A DNA stretch of 64,000 bases from Gordoniibacillus chartarius (GTDB lineage: Bacteria; Bacillota; Bacilli; Paenibacillales; NBRC-103111). The stretch's first letter is position 1; every line of letters starts with the position of its first letter. The notes beneath the pieces were generated by a model. That model worked only from the letters and a program-made list of their open reading frames with translations. It was not told the origin of the DNA and did not search any database. Shown here piece by piece: positions 49,442 through 61,462 of the stretch. Made by a program: the position numbers and the translations under genes. Where the stretch lies: NCBI RefSeq assembly GCF_042432825.1, contig NZ_JBHLWN010000008.1, forward strand, positions 70,537-134,536, read 5' to 3'.

Positions 49442-50401
49442 TTAAGACATAATGGCGGCCATAACGGCCTTCTGCGCATGCAGACGATTTTCCGCCTGGT
49501 CGTAGATGATCGAGTTCGGACCGTCGATGACGCCCTCGCTCACTTCCTCGCCGCGATGCGCCGGCAGGCAGTGCATGAACAGATAATCCGGCTTCGCCAG
49601 CTTCGCCAGCTCTTCGTTCACCTGATAATTCGCGAACGCCTTCTCCCGCTCCTGCTGCTCCTCCTCGAAGCCCATGCTCGCCCATACGTCGGTATAGATC
49701 ACGTCGGCATCCCGCACCGCTTCCTTCGGATCGCGCACCAGCTCCACCTTGGCTCCCGACTTCGCAGCCTGTTCCATGGAGACGCGCACGACCTCCGGAT
49801 CGGCGTCGTAGCCCTCAGGCGTAGCCGCGGCAAAATCAATCCCCAGCTTCGCCGCGCCCATCAGCAGCGAATGCAGCATATTGTTGCCATCGCCGATATA
49901 AGCTACCTTCAAGCCCTGCAGCTGACCCTTCTGCTCCTTGATCGTCTGGTAATCGGCCAGCGCCTGGCAAGGGTGCGACAAATCCGTCAAGCCGTTGATC
50001 ACCGGAATCGTTGCGCTGCGCGCCAGCTCTATGACCCGTTTGTGGCCGAACGTACGGATCATAATCCCGTCCAGGTAGCGCGACAGCACCTTCGCCGTAT
50101 CCGTAATCGGCTCCCCGCGCCCGAGCTGCAAATCATTCTTGCTCAGGAACAGCGGCTGCCCGCCGAGCTGATAAATCCCGACCTCGAACGATACCCGCGT
50201 CCGCGTCGACGACTTCTCGAAAATCATCCCCAGCGTCTTGCCCTTCAGCGGCTGAAACGCCTCGCCCGCCTTCTGCCCCCGCTTAAGCTCGATCGCCAAA
50301 TCGATCAAATACTCCAGCTCTTCTTTGCTATAATCGTTCAACGTCAGAAAATCCCGGCCCTTCAGCTGGGCGGCGATCTCATTCTGCAATAATACCGTCA
50401 T
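49442..50401 (-). CDS. argF: Ornithine carbamoyltransferase
   Basis: 319 residues from the ATG after GAAGGAGGG; the longer frame to 50653 is artefactual. It makes citrulline from ornithine and carbamoyl phosphate. The carbamoyl-phosphate loop SSTRTRVSFE, ornithine residues around FMHCLPAHRGEEVS and the NGLTDLSHPCQ motif are intact. It lies between argD and argG; the 196-base gap upstream carries three DnaA-box-like sites. Confidence 0.96.
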   Translation of the reverse strand: MTVLLQNEIAAQLKGRDFLTLNDYSKEELEYLIDLAIELKRGQKAGEAFQPLKGKTLGMIFEKSSTRTRVSFEVGIYQLGGQPLFLSKNDLQLGRGEPITDTAKVLSRYLDGIMIRTFGHKRVIELARSATIPVINGLTDLSHPCQALADYQTIKEQKGQLQGLKVAYIGDGNNMLHSLLMGAAKLGIDFAAATPEGYDADPEVVRVSMEQAAKSGAKVELVRDPKEAVRDADVIYTDVWASMGFEEEQQEREKAFANYQVNEELAKLAKPDYLFMHCLPAHRGEEVSEGVIDGPNSIIYDQAENRLHAQKAVMAAIMS

Positions 50402-50502
50402 GCCAGACCCTCCTTCATAAACACCTTCATCTTGTTGAAAATCTAGCTGCGAACCTTTCGACATCACGGATCCTGGGCCGCAAGGCTGCCCACAGAGATT
50501 TT

Positions 50503-50590
50503 GTCGAAACGGCCGTTTGTCCACAGATTCGTCACATTTCGACCCAGGGTTATCCACAACGCCTTGTCGAACGTATTGTTGTCCACAGTG
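50503..50590. promoter_or_regulatory. Cluster of three DnaA-box-like sites between argD and argF
   Basis: TTGTCCACA (50517-50525), TTATCCACA (50550-50558, perfect DnaA box) and TTGTCCACA (50579-50587), all in the same orientation, about 30 bases apart. The first and third are preceded by GTCGAA within a loose 25-30 base unit; the middle one is preceded by the reverse element TTTCGAC. Confidence 0.6.
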
Positions 50591-50597
50591 CGGTTCG

Positions 50598-51806
50598 TTA
50601 CACCGCCGCCTTGCTGGCCGCTTCGTTCGCAGCCCGCGCCAGCGCCTCCGCAACGATGTCGAGGCCCTTCAGCAGTTCCTCGCGGGAGATGAGCAGGCTC
50701 GGCACGAGCCGCATGACATTCGTCCCGGCCGTAATGACCAGAGCGCCGTGACGATGGATGTCATTGACGATATCGCCTACGGCTGTCGTGCATTCGATAC
50801 CGATCAGCAGCCCTTTGCCGCGCACGTCGACAACGAGCGGATTGCCTTCCAGCTTGCTCTTCAGGTGGGTGACGGCCAGCTCGCCGAGCTCCCGGGCCCG
50901 CTGCGGCACATTATCCTCCAGCATTGTCTCCATCGTCGCAATTCCCGCCGCCGTCGCCAGCAGGTTGCCCCCGAAGGTTGAGCCGTGGCTGCCTGGAGCG
51001 AACGCGTCCTTGATTTTCGCTTTGCCAAGCACCGCGCCGATCGGAAAGCCGCTGCCAAGTCCCTTAGCCAATGTGAAGATATCCGGTTCAATCCCGTAAT
51101 GCTCATACGCGAACAACTTGCCTGTACGTCCGACGCCGGTCTGGATCTCGTCGAGAATCAGCAATACGTCATGCTTCTCGCACAAGCGGACGATCTCGGC
51201 CATGAACGCCGGGTCCGCGCTGTGAATACCGCCCTCGCCTTGAACCAGCTCGAGGAAGATCGCGGCCGTCTTGTCGCTGACGGCGCCCTGCAGCGCTGCA
51301 ATGTCGTTGTACGGCAGCGTCGTAAACCCTTCCGGCAGCGGGTGGAACCCTTCCTTGACCTTCTCTTGACCGGTTGCGGTCAGCGTGGCCAGTGTCCGGC
51401 CGTGGAACGACTGCTGGAACGTAATGATTTCGTACTTGCCTTGAATGCCGAGCACCTTCTGATAATACCGGCGCGCCAGCTTGATCGCCGCTTCGTTCGC
51501 TTCCGCACCGCTATTGCAGAAGAACACGTGGTCGGCGCACGAGTTGTCCGTCAGCAGCTGCGCCAGCCGATATTGGTTCGGGATGTGGAACAGGTTGCTC
51601 ACATGCCACAGCTGATCGAGCTGCTCATGCAGCTTCGCCGTTACTTTAGCCGGCTTATGGCCGAGGTTCGTTACGGCTACGCCGCACATCAGATCGATGT
51701 ACTCCTTGCCTTGATCGTCCCACAGACGGGAGCCCTCGCCCTTCACTAACGTAATCGGATATTTGCTGTAGTTCGGGAACAGCAGGCCCTGTAAATTTTC
51801 GCTCAT
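50598..51806 (-). CDS. argD: Acetylornithine aminotransferase
   Basis: 402 residues from the ATG after GGAGGTGGAGGAA; a GTG nine bases upstream overlaps that site. A PLP-dependent class III aminotransferase that makes N-acetylornithine from acetylglutamate semialdehyde. The Schiff-base lysine is in FTLAKGLGSGFPIGA, the cofactor segment is FCNSGAEANEAAIKLAR and ILDEIQTGVGRTGK is intact. It is fifth from the end of argCJBDFGH. Confidence 0.95.
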   Translation of the reverse strand: MSENLQGLLFPNYSKYPITLVKGEGSRLWDDQGKEYIDLMCGVAVTNLGHKPAKVTAKLHEQLDQLWHVSNLFHIPNQYRLAQLLTDNSCADHVFFCNSGAEANEAAIKLARRYYQKVLGIQGKYEIITFQQSFHGRTLATLTATGQEKVKEGFHPLPEGFTTLPYNDIAALQGAVSDKTAAIFLELVQGEGGIHSADPAFMAEIVRLCEKHDVLLILDEIQTGVGRTGKLFAYEHYGIEPDIFTLAKGLGSGFPIGAVLGKAKIKDAFAPGSHGSTFGGNLLATAAGIATMETMLEDNVPQRARELGELAVTHLKSKLEGNPLVVDVRGKGLLIGIECTTAVGDIVNDIHRHGALVITAGTNVMRLVPSLLISREELLKGLDIVAEALARAANEAASKAAV

Positions 51807-51851
51807 TTCCTCCACCTCCGTTTATGTTTCAACGTTCTATTGTGAGCGTAA

Positions 51852-52130
51852 TAACGGCCCTTTAGGCCGTTACTTATACCCGCTTCGCTCAGACTCGCCG
51901 CTGTAACCGCCTTATGTGCCGTTAGCACACCCAGTCGTCTTCTTCGCGTTCGCTTTAGACGTTCTAACGGCCGTCAAGGCCGTTATGGCTGCCCGTTTCG
52001 CAACTTGCTGCCTGCTGCCTGCTGCTTGCTGCTTGCTGCTTGCTGCTCTACCGGCCGAATGAGCCGTTAGACCACGATCTCGCCCATTTTCAAACTCTCC
52101 TGCACACTCTTACAGCCCATTTGGCCGTTA
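51852..52130. repeat. Array of five 20-21 base palindromes between argB and argD
   Basis: TAACGGCC-N5-GGCCGTTA units: 51852-51872 and 51965-51985 are perfect; 51904-51924, 52049-52069 and 52111-52130 are imperfect. Spacing is 52, 61, 84 and 62 bases. The 383-base gap between argD and argB contains no gene. Confidence 0.75.
52005..52046. repeat. Heptanucleotide microsatellite
   Basis: Six tandem copies of (T/C)TGCTGC, inside the palindrome array in non-coding DNA. Confidence 0.85.
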
Positions 52131-52189
52131 CAGCCCGCAGATTACACTCAATTAGCCGCCAACTGCCTCGCGGGCCGCTAGCGCCGGCA

Positions 52190-52975
52190 CTACTCCCGCA
52201 CAATTCGCGTTCCGACTGCTTCTCCGTCCAGCACGCGGCTCAATATACGCGGCTCCGTACCGCTCACGATCACGACTTCCCGCACCTGTCCCTGGATGCA
52301 ATCGATCGCCGCCCGCACTTTCGGAATCATGCCGCCGTAAATATCGCCGCTTTCGATCATCGCCTCGATCTCCGCTACCGTAACGACCGGCAGCACGCGC
52401 TTCTCGCCGTCCACCGTCTTCATGATGCCCGGAACGTCCGTCACGACGACGAGCCGCTCGGTGCCCAGCTGCGAGGCTACAGCACCTGCCGCCGTATCCG
52501 CATTGATATTATATCGCTGCAGTCCGTCACGGCCTAAACCGATCGGTGCAATAACCGGAACGTAGCCCATCTCCACGACCCCGTCGATCAAGCCCGCGTT
52601 CACGTCCGTCACCCGCCCGACAAGGCCGACCTCATGGGCGTTCTCAACCGGCTCGGACGTTAGCAGCCCTGCATCGACGCCGGACAGTCCGACCGCGCGA
52701 GCGCCCGCATGACCGATGCGGCGCACAATCAGCTTATTGATTTGGCCCGCAAGCACCATCTCAACGACGTCCAGCACGGCCTCGTTCGTCTTGCGCAGCC
52801 CGTTGACGAACTCCGTCTCGATGCCGAGCTTAGTCAGCGTTTCGGAGATCGCCGGTCCGCCCCCATGTACGATAATCGGCAGACGGCCTTGCTTCACAAG
52901 CTCCGCCATATCGGCGAAGAACGCATCCGGCAGCGCAGCCAGCGTGCTGCCGCCGCATTTCATCACAAATCTCAT
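52190..52975 (-). CDS. argB: Acetylglutamate kinase
   Basis: 261 residues from the ATG after AGGAGGAG. It phosphorylates N-acetylglutamate. Amino-acid-kinase motifs: MKCGGSTLA at the start (ATP lysine), IVHGGGPAIS, and YNINADTAAGAVASQLG toward the C-terminus. It lacks the N-terminal helix found in arginine-inhibited ArgB enzymes, so feedback control may fall elsewhere. It starts 22 bases after argJ. Confidence 0.95.
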   Translation of the reverse strand: MRFVMKCGGSTLAALPDAFFADMAELVKQGRLPIIVHGGGPAISETLTKLGIETEFVNGLRKTNEAVLDVVEMVLAGQINKLIVRRIGHAGARAVGLSGVDAGLLTSEPVENAHEVGLVGRVTDVNAGLIDGVVEMGYVPVIAPIGLGRDGLQRYNINADTAAGAVASQLGTERLVVVTDVPGIMKTVDGEKRVLPVVTVAEIEAMIESGDIYGGMIPKVRAAIDCIQGQVREVVIVSGTEPRILSRVLDGEAVGTRIVRE

Positions 52976-52997
52976 GTCCCGTCGCTCCTCCTGGCCG

Positions 52998-54218
52998 TTA
53001 CGTCCGATATGCGGCGTTAATGCGCACATAATCGTAGGTAAGGTCGCAGCCCCAAGCCGTCGCCCGGCCTGTGCCCATATGTAAATCCACGTGAATATGG
53101 ACGGTATCGCCCTTCAAATATTCAAGTGCAGCTTCTTCGTCGAATTTGACCGGCTGCGACGCCCGCAGCGTCACGATGTCGCCGAGTCGAATGTCGACCG
53201 TATCGACATTGACCGGCTGGCCTGCGCGGCCGACCGCCGCAATAATACGGCCCCAGTTCGCATCCGCGCCGTAGACGGCCGATTTCACCAGACTCGAGCC
53301 GACAATCGTCTTCGCAATCGCGCGGGCCGCATCGCCGGATACCGCTCCGGCGACGGTCACCTCGATCAGCTTCGTCGCCCCTTCACCGTCGCGGGCAATC
53401 GCCTTCGCCAGATGCTCGCCGACATGCTCGAACGCCGCCCGGAACGCTTCCCACTGCGGATGCTCCGGCGTCAGCGGCGCGTTGCCCGCCAAACCGCTTG
53501 CCATCACAACGACCATATCGTTCGTGCTCGTATCGCCGTCCACCGTAATCATGTTAAAGGTCGAATCCGTTACCGCATTCAGCAGCTGCTGCAGCTGCTC
53601 GCTGCCGATAGCGGCGTCCGTCGTCAGGAAGCCGAGCATCGTCGCCATGTTCGGGTGGATCATCCCCGAGCCTTTGGCCGCTCCGGCAATATGCACCGGC
53701 TTGCCGTCGATTTCGACGCGGACGCACAGCGATTTCTGCACGAGATCCGTCGTCAGGATCGCCTGGCAGAAATCGTCGCCCCCGTCCGCCTTCAGCCGCT
53801 CCGGCAGCGCCGCCACGCCGGCGCGCACCTTCCCCATCGGCAGCGGCTCGCCGATCACGCCTGTCGAAGCCACGGCCACGTGGCTCTCCTCTACGCCAAA
53901 CGCGGCGGCTGCCAGCGCGCGCATCTCGTACGCGTCGGCCTCGCCCTGCTCGCCCGTGCACGCATTGGCGTTGCCGCTGTTCACGAGCACCGCCTGCAGC
54001 TTCCCGCCGTCCGCAAGGCTCGCCTTCGTCACGCGAAGCGGCGCTGCCTGAAACGCATTCAGCGTATACACGCCCGCCGCCGCCGCCGGCACATCGCACA
54101 CAATCGCGCCGAGGTCATGGCGGTCCGTCTTCTTCAGCCCGCAGTGCAGTCCGCCCGCACGAAATCCCGCCGGCGTCGTCACATTGCCGTCCGGAATAAT
54201 GGTATATTGCTCTTTCAT
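52998..54218 (-). CDS. argJ: Bifunctional glutamate N-acetyltransferase/ornithine acetyltransferase
   Basis: A 406-residue enzyme that recycles the acetyl group from acetylornithine to glutamate. It matures by self-cleavage before the Thr in GMIHPNMATML, which becomes the N-terminal nucleophile of the beta chain. GNANACTGEQG and DGDTSTNDMV are further conserved parts. The presence of ArgJ and the lack of an argA or argE in this operon fit the cyclic arginine pathway. GAGGAGAAACAGG precedes the ATG. Confidence 0.95.
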   Translation of the reverse strand: MKEQYTIIPDGNVTTPAGFRAGGLHCGLKKTDRHDLGAIVCDVPAAAAGVYTLNAFQAAPLRVTKASLADGGKLQAVLVNSGNANACTGEQGEADAYEMRALAAAAFGVEESHVAVASTGVIGEPLPMGKVRAGVAALPERLKADGGDDFCQAILTTDLVQKSLCVRVEIDGKPVHIAGAAKGSGMIHPNMATMLGFLTTDAAIGSEQLQQLLNAVTDSTFNMITVDGDTSTNDMVVVMASGLAGNAPLTPEHPQWEAFRAAFEHVGEHLAKAIARDGEGATKLIEVTVAGAVSGDAARAIAKTIVGSSLVKSAVYGADANWGRIIAAVGRAGQPVNVDTVDIRLGDIVTLRASQPVKFDEEAALEYLKGDTVHIHVDLHMGTGRATAWGCDLTYDYVRINAAYRT

Positions 54219-54261
54219 CCTGTTTCTCCTCGCCTTCCCCTCTGGAATCCCCCAAATCTAC

Positions 54262-55311
54262 TTACGGATAAGCCGGAATGAACTGAAGCCCCGTCGCTTC
54301 GTCCCAGCCCATCATCAGATTCAAGTTTTGAATCGCCTGCCCGGCCGCGCCCTTCACCAGGTTGTCGATGACGCTCACGATCGTCACACGCCCTGTACGG
54401 CTGTCGACCGCAAAGCCGATATCGCAATAGTTCGAGCCCCACACTTCCTTGGTGGCCGGCAGCTTGCCTTGCGGACGTACCCGCACGAACTTCCGTCCCG
54501 CATAAAACTCCTTATACAGCCCGATAAAATCCGCTTCCGAACGCGCCCCCGGGCCGCCGACAATGCTCGCATACATCGTGCTCATAATGCCGCGCGTCAT
54601 CGGTACCAAATGCGTCGTAAACGTCGTCACGACCGGCCGTCCCGCGACGTCGCTGAGCGTTTGCTCGATCTCCGGTATATGCTGATGACGGTTGACCTTG
54701 TACGCCGACAAATTTTCGTTCGCTTCCGCATAATGAACGGTCTGGCTTAGCCCGCGCCCGGCCCCGGATACGCCCGATTTCGCATCGATGATGATCGTCG
54801 CCGGATCGATCCAGCCCGCTTTCACCGCAGGAACGAGACCGAGCAGCGTTGCCGTCGGATAGCAGCCCGGATTGGAAATGAAGTCCACGCCCCGCACACG
54901 GTCGCCGAACACCTCGGCCAAACCGAATACCGCCTTGGACAAGTACGCTTCATCCGCAGGAGCATGCTTATACCATGTCTCATATTCGGCAGCCGAGCGC
55001 AGCCGGAAGTCGCCGGACAAGTCGATGACCTTCAGTCCCGCATCGAGCAGCTGCGGCGCCAGCTTGGCGGCAACCCCGGCCGGAGTAGCCAAGAAGACGA
55101 CATCCGCCTTCGACTTCATCAACCCGACGTCGACGCCGTCAAGCGCATCCGTCCGGATTTCCGTCAGATGCGGAAACCCTTCGGCAATCGGCGCGCCGGC
55201 CGACGAAGACGAAATGACCGAAGTAATTTCCACTTGGGGATGCGCCTGCAGCAGACGAATCAGCTCGACCCCGCCATAACCCGTAGACCCTACAATCGCC
55301 ACTCTTACCAT
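54262..55311 (-). CDS. argC: N-acetyl-gamma-glutamyl-phosphate reductase
   Basis: A 349-residue NADPH-dependent reductase. N-terminal Rossmann motif VAIVGSTGYGGVELIRLL, active-site Cys in ISNPGCYPTATLLGLVPA, and a C-terminal half-barrel. I give the ATG at 55311, but the TTG nine bases earlier (55320) has the better spacing to GGAGGAG and could be the true start. First gene of the operon, directly behind the ARG-box promoter. Confidence 0.95.
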   Translation of the reverse strand: MVRVAIVGSTGYGGVELIRLLQAHPQVEITSVISSSSAGAPIAEGFPHLTEIRTDALDGVDVGLMKSKADVVFLATPAGVAAKLAPQLLDAGLKVIDLSGDFRLRSAAEYETWYKHAPADEAYLSKAVFGLAEVFGDRVRGVDFISNPGCYPTATLLGLVPAVKAGWIDPATIIIDAKSGVSGAGRGLSQTVHYAEANENLSAYKVNRHQHIPEIEQTLSDVAGRPVVTTFTTHLVPMTRGIMSTMYASIVGGPGARSEADFIGLYKEFYAGRKFVRVRPQGKLPATKEVWGSNYCDIGFAVDSRTGRVTIVSVIDNLVKGAAGQAIQNLNLMMGWDEATGLQFIPAYP

Positions 55312-55353
55312 ACTAGCCAAACCGCTCTCCTCCATCCGATTCCAAAAATAAAC

Positions 55354-55390
55354 TATGAATTATTATACATACGAGGGTATAAAAATACAA
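55354..55390 (-). promoter_or_regulatory. arg operon promoter overlapped by an ArgR/AhrC box
   Basis: On the minus strand TTGTAT (55385-55390), 17 bases, TATAAT (55362-55367). The 18-base palindrome TATGAATTATTATACATA (55354-55371, plus-strand reading) covers the -10; one half is perfect TGAAT and the other has one mismatch from the ARG-box consensus. ArgR with arginine would block the promoter. Confidence 0.78.
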
Positions 55391-55393
55391 CGA

Positions 55394-56497
55394 TTATTTC
55401 AAAACCTCCAGCCTCTTCAGCGCCGGTTCATATTGCGCGGAGACAGCCATTTGATAATAGCTCCGGGCAGCTTCCCGATTGCCCAGCAGTTCATAATAAA
55501 CGCCTAAATTATATGCCGCCAGATAGCTTCCCGTTCCTTGCACGATCTCCCGCCCTCGACCGGCCTCCCCTGCAGCCAAAGCCTGCAAATAGCTGTGCTC
55601 GATAAGGGGGAGCAGCTCGCCGCTGTCCTGAGGAAAGCATATAGCCAGCTCCATATAGATCAATCCGCAGACAAAATGGAAATCCGCCAGCTCTTGAAGC
55701 TGCGCCTGCTCGTTCCCGATCACATTCAAGGCTTGCTCGAAGTTTTTGGTTTCCAATAGCACATATAAATAATCAATCACTGCATCCGAAGCATAGGTGG
55801 CGACTGAAGACCCATGAGAATGTCCGCTTTGAGAAGCAACACGCGAAAGAAGCCCGTACGCCCTCTCGAAATATTGCTCCGCCTTCGACAGCTCCCCGCT
55901 ACCCCGATATTGCTTGCCTATGTGAAACAACAAATACGCATCGTCCGGACGTCGCTGCAGCTCCTTCTCCAGAATTCGCAAATTCCGCTCCGACTTGTCC
56001 GTCTCGTAATAGCCTTCGTGGAATGCCACGATTCCGCTATCTATACGAGGAAGCTCGCTGATCAGCTGCTCATGAATGGCTCCCTGAAATCGAACATGGC
56101 GGGGGAAAATTCTCGATATGGCCGATTGCACGATCTGCTCTTCGCCATTTTGCACGAACCGGCTCTTAATCGTGATTCGTCCGATTCGCTGCCCTCCTGA
56201 TATGAAATCGCGAAGCACGGCCCCGTAATCCGCGATAAGCCTCTCGTCCGCATCCAATACGAGGATCCAATCACCTTTCGTTCGTTCAATAGCGGCATTC
56301 CTGGCCGCGGCAAAATCATCGCTCCATGGAAAATCGCTGACGATCGCTCCCATTGAAGCGGCAATCTCCTTTGTCCGGTCGGTGGAGCCGGTATCCACCA
56401 CGACCATTTCGTCCACGATGGGCTTTACGCTTTCTAGACATGCGGCAATGTGCCGCTGTTCATTTTTTACAATCACCGCAAGCGAAATTGTGGTCAT
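55394..56497 (-). CDS. Family 2 glycosyltransferase with TPR repeats
   Basis: 367 residues from the ATG after GGGGGAG. The GT-A domain covers about residues 1-190: SLAVIVKNEQRHI, VVVDTGSTDRT, and the metal-binding D-x-D at 82-84 (LDADE). The C-terminal half has helical TPR-like repeats (DAYLLFHIGKQYRGSGELSK..., YNLGVYYELLGNREAARSYY). This layout is shared with SunS-type and many Paenibacillus enzymes that glycosylate proteins or surface polymers. Donor and acceptor are unknown. Its stop is four bases from the -35 of the arg promoter. Confidence 0.85.
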   Translation of the reverse strand: MTTISLAVIVKNEQRHIAACLESVKPIVDEMVVVDTGSTDRTKEIAASMGAIVSDFPWSDDFAAARNAAIERTKGDWILVLDADERLIADYGAVLRDFISGGQRIGRITIKSRFVQNGEEQIVQSAISRIFPRHVRFQGAIHEQLISELPRIDSGIVAFHEGYYETDKSERNLRILEKELQRRPDDAYLLFHIGKQYRGSGELSKAEQYFERAYGLLSRVASQSGHSHGSSVATYASDAVIDYLYVLLETKNFEQALNVIGNEQAQLQELADFHFVCGLIYMELAICFPQDSGELLPLIEHSYLQALAAGEAGRGREIVQGTGSYLAAYNLGVYYELLGNREAARSYYQMAVSAQYEPALKRLEVLK

Positions 56498-56838
56498 CCT
56501 AACTCCCCCATAATCCCAAATAGAAGGTAGTCCTCTCACCGTCATTCTACCTTAATAAAGACAAGTTGTCTCGCCACCGTACGTCCGCCGTCCGGCAGCG
56601 TGACATGCCCCTGTCCAAACCCTGTCATTCCGGGCTGCGCAGCTGGTAAAATGCCGCAACCACAGGAAATCGGTCAGCCAAGCTTTCTTCGACGTAGGCT
56701 TCCGACTGAACCTGCTGGTCCGCTCCTTTTCGGAGTTTTTCGGTGCACCGAAACTAAAGCGCTCCCAATTCACCCCGGCTAAAATGGATCCTGTACGCCG
56801 CACTCTGCGCACCAAGCCCCTCTCCCCGCGGCCCCGGA
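56498..56838. other. 341-base intergenic region
   Basis: Between yvjA and the glycosyltransferase, both on the minus strand. An 87-codon open frame (56552-56815, minus) has no ribosome binding site and an odd composition. A C-rich stretch precedes the end of yvjA. No promoter is clear. Confidence 0.4.
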
Positions 56839-57708
56839 TTACCCGTGCAAGCGAAACCCTTCGCCCAGCACCTCCGCCGTGTCGCTAATGATCACGAACG
56901 CCGCCGGATCCGCCGCTCGTACGAGCTCTTTCAGCTTGAGCACTTCATTTTGCGAGACGACGACCATCAGCACGGTGCGTTCGTTTCGGGTATACCCGCC
57001 CCAGCCGTTCAACTGCGTCAACCCGCGGTCCAGCTTGTATAAAATCTGCTCCCGGATCGCTTCCGTCTCCTCGGAAATGATAAAAGCCACCTTGGAATAC
57101 CGCAGACCTAACTGAACAGCGTCAATGGTTTTGCTCGTCACGAACAATCCGATTAATGCATACAACGCCTTCTCCGGTGTGAAAACAGCTCCAGCCGTGA
57201 CGATCACGAGTCCGTCGAATATCGCTATGCAAACGCCCAAACTGATGCCGGTGAACTTGTGCAGCATTTGCGCCGCAAGGCCAAGGCCTCCGGTCGAGCC
57301 GCGTCCCCGGAAAACAATGCCGAGTCCGAGCCCCGTCCCGATACCACCATAGAGGCTGGCCAGCAGCGTATTGTCCGTTAGCGGCGGCAGCTTGCTCGTC
57401 AGCAGCACGCACAGCGGGAATACGACCGACCCCACTGCGGCTCTAACCCCAAACCTGCGGCCCAGCGTCCAAAGGCCAAGCAGGAACAGCGGAATGTTCA
57501 GCGCCCATTGCGTAATGGCCGGCTGCAGCCCCGTCCAATGCTGGACAAGAATCGACACCCCGGCTACACCGCCGGACGCAATCTGGTTCGGCAGCAGAAA
57601 TATGTTGAAGCTCGCCGCCATAATCAGCGAGCCGACGACGAGCAATGCGTACTCGGTTACCGGTATCCACCGGCTTCCGGGATGGAGCAGCGGTTGTCTT
57701 CGCGCCAT
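56839..57708 (-). CDS. yvjA: YitT family membrane protein (YvjA)
   Basis: A 289-residue protein with five or six membrane helices (residues about 15-200; LLPNQIASGGVAGVSIL and GRGSTGGLGLAAQMLHKF are family signatures) and a C-terminal cytosolic DUF2179 domain (about 205-285, AFIISEETEAIREQIL). The function of the family is unknown. In B. subtilis yvjA lies next to prfB, as here, which supports the name. Confidence 0.82.
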   Translation of the reverse strand: MARRQPLLHPGSRWIPVTEYALLVVGSLIMAASFNIFLLPNQIASGGVAGVSILVQHWTGLQPAITQWALNIPLFLLGLWTLGRRFGVRAAVGSVVFPLCVLLTSKLPPLTDNTLLASLYGGIGTGLGLGIVFRGRGSTGGLGLAAQMLHKFTGISLGVCIAIFDGLVIVTAGAVFTPEKALYALIGLFVTSKTIDAVQLGLRYSKVAFIISEETEAIREQILYKLDRGLTQLNGWGGYTRNERTVLMVVVSQNEVLKLKELVRAADPAAFVIISDTAEVLGEGFRLHG

Positions 57709-57756
57709 ATCGAACCCCCCACTCTTTATGTATATAAAATGAAAATCCTACACCAA

Positions 57757-58879
57757 TTATGATGTAGGATCTTCCTTATCTTGAATTTGCATACGCAGGT
57801 AAGCATCGATAAACCCGTCCAGATCTCCGTCCATAACCGCGCCGATATTGCCCGTTTCGTGATCGGTCCGGTGATCCTTCACCATGCTGTACGGATGGAA
57901 TACATACGAACGAATCTGGCTGCCCCATGCAATGTCGGATTGTTCGCCGCGGATTTCGGCGAGCTGCTTCATCTGCTCTTCGATCTTCAGCTCATACAGC
58001 TTCGACTTCAGCATCTTCATCGCCCGGTCGCGGTTGGAAATCTGCGAACGCTCCGTCTGGCAAGCGACGACAATCCCCGTCGGGATGTGCGTGATGCGCA
58101 CCGCCGACTCCGTCTTGTTGACGTGCTGACCGCCGGCGCCGGACGAACGGTACGTATCGACCTTGAGGTCTTCCGTGCGCACCTCGATCTCAATGTCGTC
58201 ATCGATTTCCGGCATCACATCGCAGGATACGAACGACGTATGGCGGCGGCCCGACGAATCGAACGGCGAAATGCGCACGAGCCGGTGAACCCCCTTCTCC
58301 GCCTTCAAATACCCGTAGGCATTATAGCCCTTGATGAGCAGGGACACGCTCTTGATTCCCGCCTCGTCGCCTTCAAGGTAGTGCAGCACCTCGACCCCGA
58401 AGCCGCGCTTCTCCGCCCAGCGGCGGTACATGCGCAGCAGCATCTCGCCCCAATCCTGCGATTCGGTGCCGCCCGCTCCCGGATGCAGCTCCAGGATCGC
58501 ATTGAGCCGGTCGTACGGCTGATTCAGCAGCAGCGTGAGCTCGAACTCCTCCAGCCGCTTGACGAGTCCGGCAATGCTTTCGGCAGCTTCCTTAGCCATA
58601 CTCTCGTCGCCTTCTTCTTCCGCCAGCTCAGCCATTACTTCGAGATCCTCATAGTCCGTGTTCAGCTTCTGAAACTTCTCAACGACAGCCTTCACCGCGT
58701 TGGACTCCGCAATTACCTTCTGCGCCGCGTCGTTATCGTTCCAGAAATCGGGCTGCGACATCTTCTCTTCGAAATCTCCGATCTGCTCCAGCTTCAGATC
58801 TAAGTCAAAGAGACCCCCTAAGTTCTTGTAGTCGCTTCGCCACTTCACGCAAATCCTGTTTCACCTGAATATCCAACAT
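57757..58879 (-). CDS. prfB: Peptide chain release factor 2, programmed +1 frameshift
   Basis: RF2 of about 373 residues that reads UGA and UAA stops. The first 24 codons run 58879-58808 and meet an in-frame TGA right after CTT. The preceding AGGGGGTCTCTTTGAC is the conserved frameshift signal (internal Shine-Dalgarno plus CTT-TGA-C), so the base at 58807 is skipped and translation continues 58806-57757. The product contains the GGQ hydrolysis motif (SSGAGGQHVNKTES), and SPFDSSGRRHTSF carries the stop-recognition tripeptide region. Autoregulation follows: low RF2 favours frameshifting. GAGGAGTG-like AGGAGTG precedes the ATG. Confidence 0.95.
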
Positions 58880-58945
58880 GCTTTCGTTCACTCCTGCCTT
58901 GTTAGTGCAAGGGGACGCCCGTTACCGGGCGCCCTCCTTCGCTTA

Positions 58946-61462
<2,517 letters not shown>

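Noticed and set aside
51852..52130. CRISPR array
   Set aside because: Repeats are short palindromes with irregular spacing and no cas genes nearby.
56552..56815. 87-codon minus-strand frame before yvjA
   Set aside because: No ribosome binding site, odd composition; noted only as open sequence.
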